A stretch of DNA of 64,000 nucleotides from NCBI GenBank assembly GCA_964657325.1, contig CAZZVE010000006.1:13603-77602 (forward strand). The letters run 5' to 3'. Position 1 is the first letter of the stretch. The number at the start of each line of letters is the position of its first letter. Position numbers and translations under genes: made by a program. This document shows positions 8,520-17,104 of this stretch, piece after piece. Under the pieces are notes generated by a model. That model had not been told where the DNA came from, searched no databases, and saw only the letters and a program-made list of their open reading frames with translations. The DNA comes from JBBQVS01 sp964657325. GTDB lineage: Bacteria > Chloroflexota > Ktedonobacteria > Ktedonobacterales > Ktedonobacteraceae.

Positions 8520-8960
8520 TTGCAAAAGTTAAACAGAAGTAGGAAAATAGCCCTACTCGGCCTTCTTTTGGCTCTCGCGCTAGGATTGCTCGCCTTCACC
8601 GCGATACAAACCGTTCAGCAAATACGCAGTTTTCAGCAAAATAGCCGTGCTGTTAGAGCAGGGGATGTTCATACCGTTCGTCCCTGGATGACTGTTCATG
8701 CGGTCTCACATATCTATCATGTTCCCGAAAATTACCTCTACCAGGAACTAGACATTCATGACGCGGCTTCCATGCACCGTGCGACGCTGGACACTATCGC
8801 AAAGACAAAGCATAAACCTGTCAATAATGTTATACAGACCGTGCAGCATGCGATCTTAACGTACCGCCAGGCACATCCTCCTCATGCTTCTCTACCACAA
8901 CAGGCGTTGGCTTTCGGTAGAGAATTTCTTTCGTTACAGATCGGGAGAAAAGAAGCATGA
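8520..8960 (+). CDS. Single-TM hypothetical protein coupled to DedA
   Basis: About 146 residues with one hydrophobic helix near the N-terminus (IALLGLLLALALGLLAF), then a soluble part. The part PWMTVHAVSHIYHVPENYLY resembles a short helical motif that I recall in small proteins beside DedA genes, but no function is known. I place the start at the TTG at 8520 because GGAGG lies 10 nt upstream; the frame opens at a TTG at 8490. Its stop overlaps the DedA start (ATGA), so translation is coupled. Confidence 0.6.
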   Translation: MQKLNRSRKIALLGLLLALALGLLAFTAIQTVQQIRSFQQNSRAVRAGDVHTVRPWMTVHAVSHIYHVPENYLYQELDIHDAASMHRATLDTIAKTKHKPVNNVIQTVQHAILTYRQAHPPHASLPQQALAFGREFLSLQIGRKEA

Positions 8961-9655
8961 ATACCTTCTTCCTTGACGCGTTGCAGCAGTACGGATATCC
9001 AATCCTCTGGCTGATAGTGCTCATCGCGGCGGCTGGCGTTCCCATTTCTGGCTCTCTGCTTCTTTTTGCTTCTGGTGCCTTTGCAGCTCTCGGCGATTTC
9101 AACATTCTTATTCTCTTTCCTGTCGCGCTTAGCGCTGCTGTGATGGGCGACAACATCACGTACTTTATTGGGCGTCGTGTGGGTGTCTCGCTTCTTCATT
9201 GGTTAGAGCGACAAAAACGTTTCCGCTTCATCACATCAAGTATGTTAGAGCGCGGACGTGTATCCTTCCAACGCCATGCATCATGGACGATCTTTACGTC
9301 ACGCTTTCTACTTGTTGCGCTTGGAGGACCAGTCAATCTTGTAGCGGGCCTGGAACAATACCCCTACCCGCGCTTTCTACTATGGGATATAAGTGGTCAA
9401 ATACTAGGAGTAATTATTCCTCTTGGCTTAGGCTATTTCTTTGCGCAAAGCTGGGAAGAGGTGGCAAGTGTCTTTGGGGCTATCTCCAGCCTTCTCCTTG
9501 TGCTCCTGATAGCACTTTTCCTAAGTGTGATGCTTGTACGCAATGTACGTCAAAGGAAGCGAGTTAAGCAAGAGGCAGCTATCGAGTCGAAAAAGGCATA
9601 TACGCCACAGCAACCATTTGAGCAAAATATTAATACCGAAACTGCATCCGATTAG
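8957..9655 (+). CDS. DedA/SNARE-associated family membrane protein
   Basis: A 232-residue polytopic membrane protein of the DedA family; some members flip undecaprenyl phosphate or phospholipids across the membrane. Seen: GVPISGSLLLFASG, GDNITYFIGRR and TSRFLLVALGGPVNLVAG, then two C-terminal helices and a basic tail. The acidic residue usual in the first re-entrant loop (PxPxE) is replaced (PISGS), and the second conserved Arg of the R-x5-R motif is Gly, so transport chemistry may differ. Overlaps the upstream gene by 4 nt and is followed 14 nt later by a glycosyltransferase. Confidence 0.9.
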   Translation: MNTFFLDALQQYGYPILWLIVLIAAAGVPISGSLLLFASGAFAALGDFNILILFPVALSAAVMGDNITYFIGRRVGVSLLHWLERQKRFRFITSSMLERGRVSFQRHASWTIFTSRFLLVALGGPVNLVAGLEQYPYPRFLLWDISGQILGVIIPLGLGYFFAQSWEEVASVFGAISSLLLVLLIALFLSVMLVRNVRQRKRVKQEAAIESKKAYTPQQPFEQNINTETASD

Positions 9656-9669
9656 GAGAGAAAGCCATC

Positions 9670-10773
9670 ATGCAAGCGGCGAAACCTACGATTTTGATTC
9701 TTACCTCGCATACAGGTGGTGGACATATGAATCTCTCGCAATCACTTAAGGAGATACTTGGAACCGACTATACATGTATCATTTCGGACCCACTCCCTAA
9801 GGTCATTGATCGTTGGTATGCGGCTGCTAGCCGAAGCGATGTACATTTTCTCGCTCGTCAGTTCAAATATACAGATACTCCGTTTGTCTCCTGGTGCGTT
9901 CACAACATACTTGCCCTGTTGCTTGCCCATCGTATACGTAAGAGCATAGCACGTACTCAACCGCAACTTATCATTACTACGCATCCAGTGCTGTCATATG
10001 CAATTGCGCGTGTCGATGCGCGTCTTTCCAGACGTCTACCGCTGGTCTTCCAACTTACTGACCTGGGACGCGTACATCAAACATGGTTTACTGAGAAGCA
10101 TGCCGATGCCTACCTTGCGCCAACACAAGAAATTTTCGAGCAAGCGGTAGAGCAAGGCATCAAGCAAAGTCGTCTGCACTTAACGGGACGACCGATACGA
10201 CGCCAGTTTTTAGAAGTCTCCTCTGATACAAGAGAAAAAACACTGGCTACGCTGAATTTTGATCCAGACGTATTCACACTCTTTCTGCAAGGGGGGGCAA
10301 AAGGCTCCGCTCAGGTTGATCGTATAGTGGAGTTCTTGCTACAGACAGATATACCGATGCAAATCATCCTGGCTGTTGGTAATAACACAGAGATGGCGAC
10401 ATTCTATGCTGGTATGAAGCAAGTACATGTACTACCGTTTACGGAGACAATTGCTCCATATATGGCGGCGGCGGATATCATCGTTGGAAAGGCGGGGGCA
10501 AGTTTTGTCACGGAGGCATTCATGCTAGAAAAGCCGTTTCTCGTCACAGCGGTTATACCAGACCAGGAAACACCAACACTCGCGTTTATTGAACGACACA
10601 ACCTGGGCTGGGTTCGATTAGAACCAACAGCCCAGCAAGAATTGCTTCTTGAGATTGCACAGAACCCAACATTGATTGCGGAAAAGGTAGCTGCCATTCG
10701 AGCATATAAGACCTGGAATAGCCAGGCAAATCAGGGTATTCGTGTCCTTGTGAATCAGCTTCTTGCTCGGTGA
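9670..10773 (+). CDS. MGDG-synthase-type glycosyltransferase (GT28)
   Basis: 367 residues with the two-domain GT-B layout of monogalactosyldiacylglycerol synthases and processive diacylglycerol glucosyltransferases. The N-terminal TSHTGGGHMNLSQSL matches the SxGxGH acceptor-side motif. LIITTHPVLS follows, and the C-terminal half has FLQGGAKGS and IIVGKAGASFVTEA, the GT28 donor-binding motifs. It probably adds a hexose to diacylglycerol on the inner membrane face; donor sugar unknown. GGAGAGAAAGCC precedes the ATG. Co-transcribed with the DedA gene and convergent with sqdB, which supports a membrane-glycolipid role (inference). Confidence 0.85.
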   Translation: MQAAKPTILILTSHTGGGHMNLSQSLKEILGTDYTCIISDPLPKVIDRWYAAASRSDVHFLARQFKYTDTPFVSWCVHNILALLLAHRIRKSIARTQPQLIITTHPVLSYAIARVDARLSRRLPLVFQLTDLGRVHQTWFTEKHADAYLAPTQEIFEQAVEQGIKQSRLHLTGRPIRRQFLEVSSDTREKTLATLNFDPDVFTLFLQGGAKGSAQVDRIVEFLLQTDIPMQIILAVGNNTEMATFYAGMKQVHVLPFTETIAPYMAAADIIVGKAGASFVTEAFMLEKPFLVTAVIPDQETPTLAFIERHNLGWVRLEPTAQQELLLEIAQNPTLIAEKVAAIRAYKTWNSQANQGIRVLVNQLLAR

Positions 10774-10801
10774 TAGTGCATCTTTTCGCAAAGCACTTTA
10801 G

Positions 10802-11971
10802 TTAAGAAACTTCGTTTTCTGTCTTACGCCAGTTGACGGTAGGCATAATGAGGTTACGCTCAATATGCTCACGATTATCAATAGCACAGCGAATCAGTGA
10901 CTCAAGCACATCTTCGTTAAGCAGATGCGGTTGAAGTCCAAGTTCGATGAGCCGAGTATGAGTAGCATTGTAGTAGTGTTGCTCCGACTCAAGGCGTGGA
11001 TTTGGGAGATACTCAAGCTGTGCCTCTAGCCCAAAACGATTGCTTTGCGTGACCACCATTTCCGCCAGTTCTACCAGCGAAAACTGCTCAGTGATCTGAT
11101 TGAAGACACGATACTCGCCCGCTTTTGGTGGAGATGCAATAGCTAACTCGATACAGCTAATCGTATCACGCAAGTTGATATATCCACGTGTTTGTTGACC
11201 TGAACCGTACACGCTCAGAGGATACCCTATGGCGGCTTGAATGCAGAAGCGATTGAGGGCAGTCCCATAGATTTGATCGTAGTCGAAGCGTGTTGCTAAA
11301 CGCGGGTCCTGGGCCGTTTCATCGGTTTCAAAGCCATACACAATGCCTTGATTGAGGTCGGTTGCCCGAATACCCCAGATTTTACAGCAGAACATGATAT
11401 TGTGGCTATCGAAGACTTTACTAAGGTGATAAAATGATCCCGGCTGCTTAGGAAATGGCAAAACATCTGAACGGCCTTTGTGATGTATTTCAATAAAGCC
11501 TTCTTCGATGTCGATGTTCGGCGTACCATACTCGCCCATCGTCCCCAATTTGACAAGGTGACAGTCGGGCGCAAAATCCTTAATTGCATACAAGACATTC
11601 AATGTACCGACAACGTTGTTGGTTTGTGTATACACAGAGTGCTTGCGATCAATCATGGAATATGGGGCGGAACGCTGTTCCGCAAAATCTACAACCGCTT
11701 CCGGCTGCGTGTCTCGAAAAACAGATGCAAGTGCTTCGTAGTTGGTTGCATCGGCGATGCGTAGCTGAATTTGGTGCCCAGAGATTGCTTTCCAGACAGC
11801 GACTCGCTCTTGTAGAGTTTGAATGGGAATTAAACTGTTGAAGCCATGTTCGAGGTCGAAGAGTCTGCGTGTCAGGTTGTCAAAGATCGTAACGTCGTGT
11901 CCTTTGCTGGAAAGAGAGAGTGCTTGGGGCCAGCCCAAGTAGCCGTCCCCTCCCAGGATGAGAATACGCAT
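10802..11971 (-). CDS. sqdB: UDP-sulfoquinovose synthase
   Basis: Makes UDP-sulfoquinovose from UDP-glucose and sulfite, the head-group donor for sulfolipid SQDG. The 389-residue extended SDR starts with LILGGDGYLGW (NAD-binding) and carries RRLFD, EQRSAPYSMIDR, HLVKLGTMGEYGTPNID, FYHLSKVFDSHN (Tyr-x3-Lys), IRATDLNQG, GTALNRFCIQAAIG and QTRGYINLRDT. These blocks are nearly identical to plant SQD1 and cyanobacterial SqdB as I remember them. GGAGG lies 4 nt before the start. No SqdX/SqdD transferase is recognised nearby unless the convergent GT28 does this job. Confidence 0.93.
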   Translation of the reverse strand: MRILILGGDGYLGWPQALSLSSKGHDVTIFDNLTRRLFDLEHGFNSLIPIQTLQERVAVWKAISGHQIQLRIADATNYEALASVFRDTQPEAVVDFAEQRSAPYSMIDRKHSVYTQTNNVVGTLNVLYAIKDFAPDCHLVKLGTMGEYGTPNIDIEEGFIEIHHKGRSDVLPFPKQPGSFYHLSKVFDSHNIMFCCKIWGIRATDLNQGIVYGFETDETAQDPRLATRFDYDQIYGTALNRFCIQAAIGYPLSVYGSGQQTRGYINLRDTISCIELAIASPPKAGEYRVFNQITEQFSLVELAEMVVTQSNRFGLEAQLEYLPNPRLESEQHYYNATHTRLIELGLQPHLLNEDVLESLIRCAIDNREHIERNLIMPTVNWRKTENEVS

Positions 11972-12067
11972 AGGTCCTCCACTAAAGATGTTGAGATCAT
12001 CGAGTTCTCGTCGGGAATGGTTCGAGAGAGGATGATTCCAGGAAAATCCTCAAAGAAGCATTTCTCA

Positions 12068-12095
12068 GGTATACCTTAGCACATTTTCTGTCCAA
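12068..12095 (-). promoter_or_regulatory. Possible promoter of sqdB
   Basis: On the minus strand TTGGAC (12090-12095) and TATACC (12068-12073) are 16 bp apart, about 100 bp upstream of sqdB and just after the acs terminator hairpin. Approximate match only. Confidence 0.35.
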
Positions 12096-12116
12096 TGTTG
12101 AAGATGAGTTCCAAAA

Positions 12117-12186
12117 GGTTCATGGAACGGAACAAAAGCCTATCATCAGCATGTCGATGATAGGCTTTTGTTCCATTCCATGAACC
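12117..12186. terminator. Long hairpin after acs
   Basis: Arms of 31 bp (12117-12147 and 12156-12186) with a single mismatch and a short loop, starting 10 bp after the acs stop codon on the minus strand. Probably the acs terminator; another member of the long-hairpin group. Confidence 0.75.
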
Positions 12187-12196
12187 TTGACAGTGC

Positions 12197-14137
12197 TTAC
12201 CCGTCAAGTGTACTCGTATCTCCGACAGGTTCGCCGAGTTCGCGAGCACGAATGACGCGACGCATGATTTTTCCAGAGCGAGTCTTGGGTAAGCTAGGTG
12301 CAAACTCAAGTTCGTCAGGAACAGCGAGCGCACCAACAGTTGTACGAACATGCAATTTCAGTTGTTTCGCCATTTCATCTGATGGCTCAAAGCCGTTTTT
12401 GAGGATGACAAACACTTTGACATGCTCGCCCTTTACCTCGTCAGGTTTGCCAATGGCGGCTGCCTCGGCGACGGCTGGATGGCTGACAAGACTCGACTCG
12501 ATTTCCATAGAGCCGAGACGATGACCGCTTACCTTGATTACATCATCCACACGCCCTTGAATGCGGAAGTAGCCATCCTTGTCCATTGTTGCTGCATCAC
12601 CCGCGAAGTAGACACCAGGAATGGTGTTCCAGTAGGTTTCGTAACGCGCGGGATCACCATAAATGGTGCGCATCTGACTAGGCCACGGCTGACGAATAAT
12701 CAGGAAGCCACCGCGCTCACTGCCTACCGTAACACCGTTTTTGTCTACGACTTCGGCTTCGATGGTCGGTAAGGGGCGACTGGCACTACCAGGTTTTAAT
12801 GGGATAGCAACGGTTGGACTAATCAGTATGGAGCCAGTCTCCGTCTGCCACCATGTATCCATAATAGGTAGTTGATCGTGCCCGATATTTTTGTGATACC
12901 AAATCCACGCCTCTGGATTGATCGGCTCACCTACACTGCCAAGAATACGTAAGCTAGAGAGGTCATGTTTTGCGGGCCACTCTTCACCAAAACGCATCAA
13001 GCCACGTATGGCTGTAGGCGATGTGTAGATAGTCGTAACCTTGTACTTCTCAACAATGCTCCATAAGCGATCTGGTGCTGGATAGGTTGGCGTGCCCTCA
13101 AACAGCACGTTTGTAGTGCCATTCATTAATGGTCCGTAGATGATATAGCTATGTCCCGTCACCCAACCAACATCGGCGGTACACCAGAAAATGTCGTTCT
13201 CTTTGGTATCGAAGACATACTTGGTTGTCGCATACGCTCCAACTGCATACCCTCCATGAACGTGTACTACCCCCTTTGGTTTGCCGGTGCTACCGCTCGT
13301 GTAGAGGATGTAGAGCATATCCTCGCTATCCATAGGCTCACAGGGAACAAGCGTATCCTCTGGAATATCGGCGAACAAATCGTCCAGGTAGACATCCCGA
13401 CCAGCCTGCATCGCAACCTCAGTACCAAGTCGCTTCACCACAAGAACTTTTTCAATGGTTGGCGTCTCGGCAACGGCTTCGTCAGTAATCTTTTTCAGTT
13501 CAATGTGCTTCCCACCACGATTGTTGCCGTCAGCAGTAATCACTACTTTCGCCTGGGCATCAATGATACGATCTCGTAGTGCGCTAGGAGCAAAGCCACC
13601 AAACACAACAGTATGCACAGCACCAAGACGCGCAACGGCAAGTACAGCCGCGACCTGTTCGAGAATCGCAGGCATATAGATGGCTACACGGTCTCCTTTT
13701 TTGACGCCCAAATTTTGCAACGCTTTTGCGAAGCGGTTTGTCAGCACAAATAGTTCTTTGTATGTCATCGTTCGGCTTGAACCATCATCACCTTCCCAGT
13801 GAAAGGCAACTTTGTCACGTGTTGATGTCTCCATATGCCTGTCGAGGCAGTTATAAACAATGTTGAATTTACCACCACTAAACCACTTGAAAAAGGGCTT
13901 CGTTGTCCATTCAAAGGTCTTCTGCCACGGCTCAAACCAATGAAGTTCTTTGGCCTGATCCTCCCAATATTCAAAGCGATTAGCGAGTGACCATTGAAAG
14001 AACTTATCATACTCATCAAAGCCTTTTGACTTCATGTAAGCTGTGATATTAGCATTACTCACAATGTCGTTAGATGGGGGGAAAACACGTTCCTCAATCA
14101 AAATATTATCGGTATTTTCAAAGCTGAGGTTACTCAT
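12197..14137 (-). CDS. acs: Acetyl-CoA synthetase
   Basis: AMP-forming acetate activation to acetyl-CoA. The 646-residue length is standard. Motifs: YTSGSTGKPKGVVHVHGG (ATP loop), DVGWVTGHSYIIYGPL, WWQTETG, the hinge GRVDDVIKVSGHRLG, and PKTRSGKIMRR with the catalytic Lys that is the classic acetylation target, ending GDTSTLDG. The ATG at 14137 is chosen (AAGGAAG about 8 nt upstream) over an ATG at 14185. It lies downstream of an acetate transporter gene on the same strand. An AcuC-like deacetylase and GNATs elsewhere in the window could control it by Lys acetylation (inference). Confidence 0.97.
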   Translation of the reverse strand: MSNLSFENTDNILIEERVFPPSNDIVSNANITAYMKSKGFDEYDKFFQWSLANRFEYWEDQAKELHWFEPWQKTFEWTTKPFFKWFSGGKFNIVYNCLDRHMETSTRDKVAFHWEGDDGSSRTMTYKELFVLTNRFAKALQNLGVKKGDRVAIYMPAILEQVAAVLAVARLGAVHTVVFGGFAPSALRDRIIDAQAKVVITADGNNRGGKHIELKKITDEAVAETPTIEKVLVVKRLGTEVAMQAGRDVYLDDLFADIPEDTLVPCEPMDSEDMLYILYTSGSTGKPKGVVHVHGGYAVGAYATTKYVFDTKENDIFWCTADVGWVTGHSYIIYGPLMNGTTNVLFEGTPTYPAPDRLWSIVEKYKVTTIYTSPTAIRGLMRFGEEWPAKHDLSSLRILGSVGEPINPEAWIWYHKNIGHDQLPIMDTWWQTETGSILISPTVAIPLKPGSASRPLPTIEAEVVDKNGVTVGSERGGFLIIRQPWPSQMRTIYGDPARYETYWNTIPGVYFAGDAATMDKDGYFRIQGRVDDVIKVSGHRLGSMEIESSLVSHPAVAEAAAIGKPDEVKGEHVKVFVILKNGFEPSDEMAKQLKLHVRTTVGALAVPDELEFAPSLPKTRSGKIMRRVIRARELGEPVGDTSTLDG

Positions 14138-14254
14138 TACTCTGCCTTCCTTCGTATGTGAGACATACTGAGTTGCTCTAAGCATAAAAACTATAGCGCG
14201 TACAGAACATTTTTAACGTTTCGGATAGCACGTGAGGGAATGCCGGTATGTCTA

Positions 14255-14294
14255 CAGCTTCAGACATACAGAGAAGTGTGTACATCTGAAGCTG
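14255..14294. terminator. Small hairpin downstream of the acetate transporter
   Basis: Ten-bp perfect arms CAGCTTCAGA and TCTGAAGCTG with a 20-nt loop, 28 bp after the transporter stop. It lacks a clear T-tract on the minus strand, so readthrough into acs is possible. Confidence 0.45.
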
Positions 14295-14321
14295 AAAAAC
14301 GGAGTGATTACAACTGTTTTG

Positions 14322-14918
14322 CTACCTCATGGGGAAGATGGGTAGCGTGAATGGAGCACGGCTTGCACTCAATACACCAGCTAGTGCATTGTACCATGCA
14401 ACAATTGCTGTGATAATACCCAGATAACCACCGAGTACTCCTGTACCTCCACCAAATTCGGCAATAGTCAGGAATAAGAAGGTAAGAAAGAGAAGACCAA
14501 AAAGGGCAATAAGTCCACCATTCGTTCTCAGCGTACCAAGAAACATGATAAGGGTGAAGATGGTCCAGCCGAGAAGGAAAAAACCAAAGGCGGCATGACT
14601 GGTAATCCAGCCAAATTGTATACTCGCACCAACAGCAATCCAGAAACCACCGTACGAAGTAAAGGCAGTAGCACCAAAGGTGTTGCCTGTTCTAAATTCC
14701 CACATGCCTGCTAGAAGTTGGGCAAGACCGCCGTAGAAAAGGGCAAGGCCAATAACAATCTTGAGGTCTGTGCCAGCAAGGAGTCCCGCGTTTACGGAAC
14801 TGAGGACGAAGGTTGTGAGTGCGAACGCGCTAAGGCCGAGAGGCCCGGGATTAGCGACTGTAGATACGGCAGCAGCGGCTATAGGTCCTTGTGTTCTCTC
14901 TTCTGCATATTGAGCCAT
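14322..14918 (-). CDS. Acetate/succinate transporter, GPR1/FUN34/YaaH (SatP) family
   Basis: A 198-residue protein with six predicted membrane helices. It has the family signature NPGPLGLSAFALTT (NPAPLGL in the canonical form), GLALFYGGLAQLLAGMWEF and the FGATAFTSYGGFW segment lining the pore. SatP homologues import acetate with protons or act as acetate channels. The ATG at 14918 is preferred since the conserved family start is MAQYAEE-like; an ATG at 14951 also exists. Placed directly before acs on the same strand, so uptake and activation of acetate are encoded together. Confidence 0.9.
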   Translation of the reverse strand: MAQYAEERTQGPIAAAAVSTVANPGPLGLSAFALTTFVLSSVNAGLLAGTDLKIVIGLALFYGGLAQLLAGMWEFRTGNTFGATAFTSYGGFWIAVGASIQFGWITSHAAFGFFLLGWTIFTLIMFLGTLRTNGGLIALFGLLFLTFLFLTIAEFGGGTGVLGGYLGIITAIVAWYNALAGVLSASRAPFTLPIFPMR

Positions 14919-15226
14919 TGAATGTGTCCTACCTTTCATGAAAACCAGCAATGTATGTACTTTTTTCTCTGTACCGATCAGGCATCTTTGTGCCTGAAAT
15001 GCTTTGTGTTACGTAAGCATCAATGCTTACAAACCATGAGGAAGGATGAAGTCGTCTATACCATAGATGACTGGAAAGGACGTGCGGGAGTTCTCCTTTC
15101 TTGCCCATTACGAGATATCATGAGCAACGCGTATTGAGGATGATATCCACAACAAGTATATCATATTACGAGCGCTATGTACTACATATATTGATTGAAG
15201 CCAGAGCTATTTAAAAGTCAAGCGGA
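14919..15226 (-). other. Hairpin-rich leader of the acetate transporter
   Basis: No gene is seen in this 308-bp stretch upstream of the transporter. Several short inverted repeats follow one another: 14957-14974 (GTAC ends), 14979-14996 (CAGGCA/TGCCTG), 15013-15030 (GTAAGCAT/ATGCTTAC), 15051-15071 and 15074-15100 (GAAAGGA/TCCTTTC). They would lie in the 5' leader if transcription begins near 15150. Function unknown. Confidence 0.4.
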
Positions 15227-15329
15227 AGCATGACAGGGGCAAGCCCTGTCACTACTATACTGTTCACCCCTTAGAGCGAAGCCACGTCGGTCCGTCTATA
15301 GTAGTGACAGGGCTTGCCCCTGTCATGCT
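15227..15329. repeat. MITE-like inverted repeat, family A copy 1
   Basis: A 103-bp element with perfect 33-bp terminal inverted repeats (15227-15259 and 15297-15329) beginning AGCATGACAGGGGC and ending in CACTACTATA on the inner side. A second copy is at 62099-62191. Non-coding; located 56 bp downstream of the MFS exporter stop. Confidence 0.85.
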
Positions 15330-15384
15330 ACAATCGTGTCCATTTCTGCAACTTTTAAATACCCGTAGTTGAATCCAGGACTAT

Positions 15385-16878
15385 TCAATCCGCTTCTTGG
15401 TTAAGAGCTACATGCGTATGCTCTACATTCAACACCTTCTTTGGGACGACTTCATGTTGAACCTGCTTTGTAGAGCGTCGCATAGTGGAACTCGCGTCAC
15501 TATCGCGCACAGCCAGCCCAATACAAGCCGCGACAAGTGCCAATATAGCCGCCGCAAGAAACGCTGCATGATAAGCCGTAAAATTTGGTACACTTGTACC
15601 ATTCGTACTTAGTTGCGTCATACCCACTCCGCTGATGACACTACTTAGTAGGGCAACACCAAGCGAGCCGCCAATTTGCCGTTGTGCATTGAAAAGTGCC
15701 GATGCCTGACCAGTCTGCTCCGACGAAATGGTAGCGAAAGAAGCTGTCTGCACAGACGTAAACGCAAAGGCCATACCTGCTCCCGTAAGAAACATCAGCG
15801 TACGCATCAACCATAGAGTAGTGTTCTGTCCTACGAACGTCATCAGAGCCATAATAATCGCGACACCTGCAAGACCTCCAACGATAAGTCGTCGTGGTCC
15901 AACGTTGGGATAGAGACGTGCCACAATCTGAGTAGAGATAAGGACACCAATTGCCTCTGGGAATGTAGTCAGACCAGAAGTCAGAGCCGAAACGCCACGT
16001 GCTTGCTGAAGAAACAACGGCGTAGCGTACAATAGACCAAGAAAACCGGCAGTAGAAAATAACGAGACAAGATTCGTCGTACGGAATATTCGATTGCGAA
16101 ACAAATGCAGATCAAGAATTGGATGCGTTGACCGCAACTCAATGAAGACGAAGAAGGCGAGACAGACAAGTCCTATGCCTAAGCTTCCTAGAATACCGCC
16201 AGATGTCCAACCGTAGTTCGGTCCCTCACTCAACGCATACATGGCAAGAGCGAGACCAACTCCTGCTAACAAGAAGCCTGCTAGATCAAAAGATTTTGTC
16301 GTCTGTTCCCGGTGTTCTTGCAAAAAGAGCATTCCAAATAGAAAGGCCGCAACACCAATAGGAACGTTTACATAAAACACCCAATGCCACGATAGCGTAT
16401 CTACAAGCAAGCCACCAAGAATAGGACCTGATGCCGGTGCGAGCACAGTTGGAAGAATAAGTATACGTGACACTTGTACTCGCTCTATTGGTGGGAACGT
16501 GCGATACAAGATGGCTGTTCCTACAGGTGTCAATGCACCACCACCAATACCTTGTAGCACACGGAAAGCAATAAGCATAGGAAGATTCGGTGCTAACCCA
16601 CACAAAGCTGACGCAAGCGTGAAAAGTGCTAGCGCACTCAAAAAAACACGTTTCGTCCCTATTCGATCACCAAGCCAACCCGATGCGGGAATGATAATAG
16701 CAAGACTAACAAGATAGCCAACGACAACGGCATCAATTGAAGTGCCTACCGCACTGAATTGACGACTTAGGGCAGGAAGAGCAACATTTACAATAGTAGA
16801 GTCCATGATCGACATAAACATGGCCGCAACAAAGACAATACTTACACTAACCTTTGGGTTGATGGCAGGACGATGCAT
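15385..16878 (-). CDS. MFS drug:H+ antiporter, DHA2 (EmrB/QacA) family
   Basis: 497 residues with 14 predicted transmembrane helices. Motif D1 MSIMDSTIVNVALPAL in helix 1, motif A as GWLGDRIGTKRVF, and motif C as APASGPILGGLLVDTLSWHW in helix 5 mark it as a DHA2 exporter. Substrate unknown; relatives export drugs, dyes or metabolites. A tail of about 35 polar residues follows the last helix. A 13-bp palindrome about 50 bp upstream may be its operator, and a two-HTH regulator gene lies upstream on the same strand. Confidence 0.9.
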   Translation of the reverse strand: MHRPAINPKVSVSIVFVAAMFMSIMDSTIVNVALPALSRQFSAVGTSIDAVVVGYLVSLAIIIPASGWLGDRIGTKRVFLSALALFTLASALCGLAPNLPMLIAFRVLQGIGGGALTPVGTAILYRTFPPIERVQVSRILILPTVLAPASGPILGGLLVDTLSWHWVFYVNVPIGVAAFLFGMLFLQEHREQTTKSFDLAGFLLAGVGLALAMYALSEGPNYGWTSGGILGSLGIGLVCLAFFVFIELRSTHPILDLHLFRNRIFRTTNLVSLFSTAGFLGLLYATPLFLQQARGVSALTSGLTTFPEAIGVLISTQIVARLYPNVGPRRLIVGGLAGVAIIMALMTFVGQNTTLWLMRTLMFLTGAGMAFAFTSVQTASFATISSEQTGQASALFNAQRQIGGSLGVALLSSVISGVGMTQLSTNGTSVPNFTAYHAAFLAAAILALVAACIGLAVRDSDASSTMRRSTKQVQHEVVPKKVLNVEHTHVALNQEAD

Positions 16879-16925
16879 GTAGTAAGCTCCGATGATGATA
16901 GCAATAAGAATGTTTTATTCTTTTG

Positions 16926-16938
16926 TATACGTGGTATA
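16926..16938. promoter_or_regulatory. Candidate operator upstream of the MFS exporter
   Basis: Perfect inverted repeat TATAC-GTG-GTATA, 48 bp upstream of the MFS start. Size and symmetry suit a dimeric repressor; the regulator is not identified. Confidence 0.4.
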
Positions 16939-17104
16939 TACGCTTATTTACTAGAAAAACGTATCATATCACATGACTAAAGTTGTAATAGCATATTGAC
17001 TGATTCTGTCCCGACGCGATTTGTCGCACCATATTCCACATATGTGCATCTATTTGCATAGGTACAGAAAGGTTGCATCACACGTGCTATACATAAGTCA
17101 CGTT

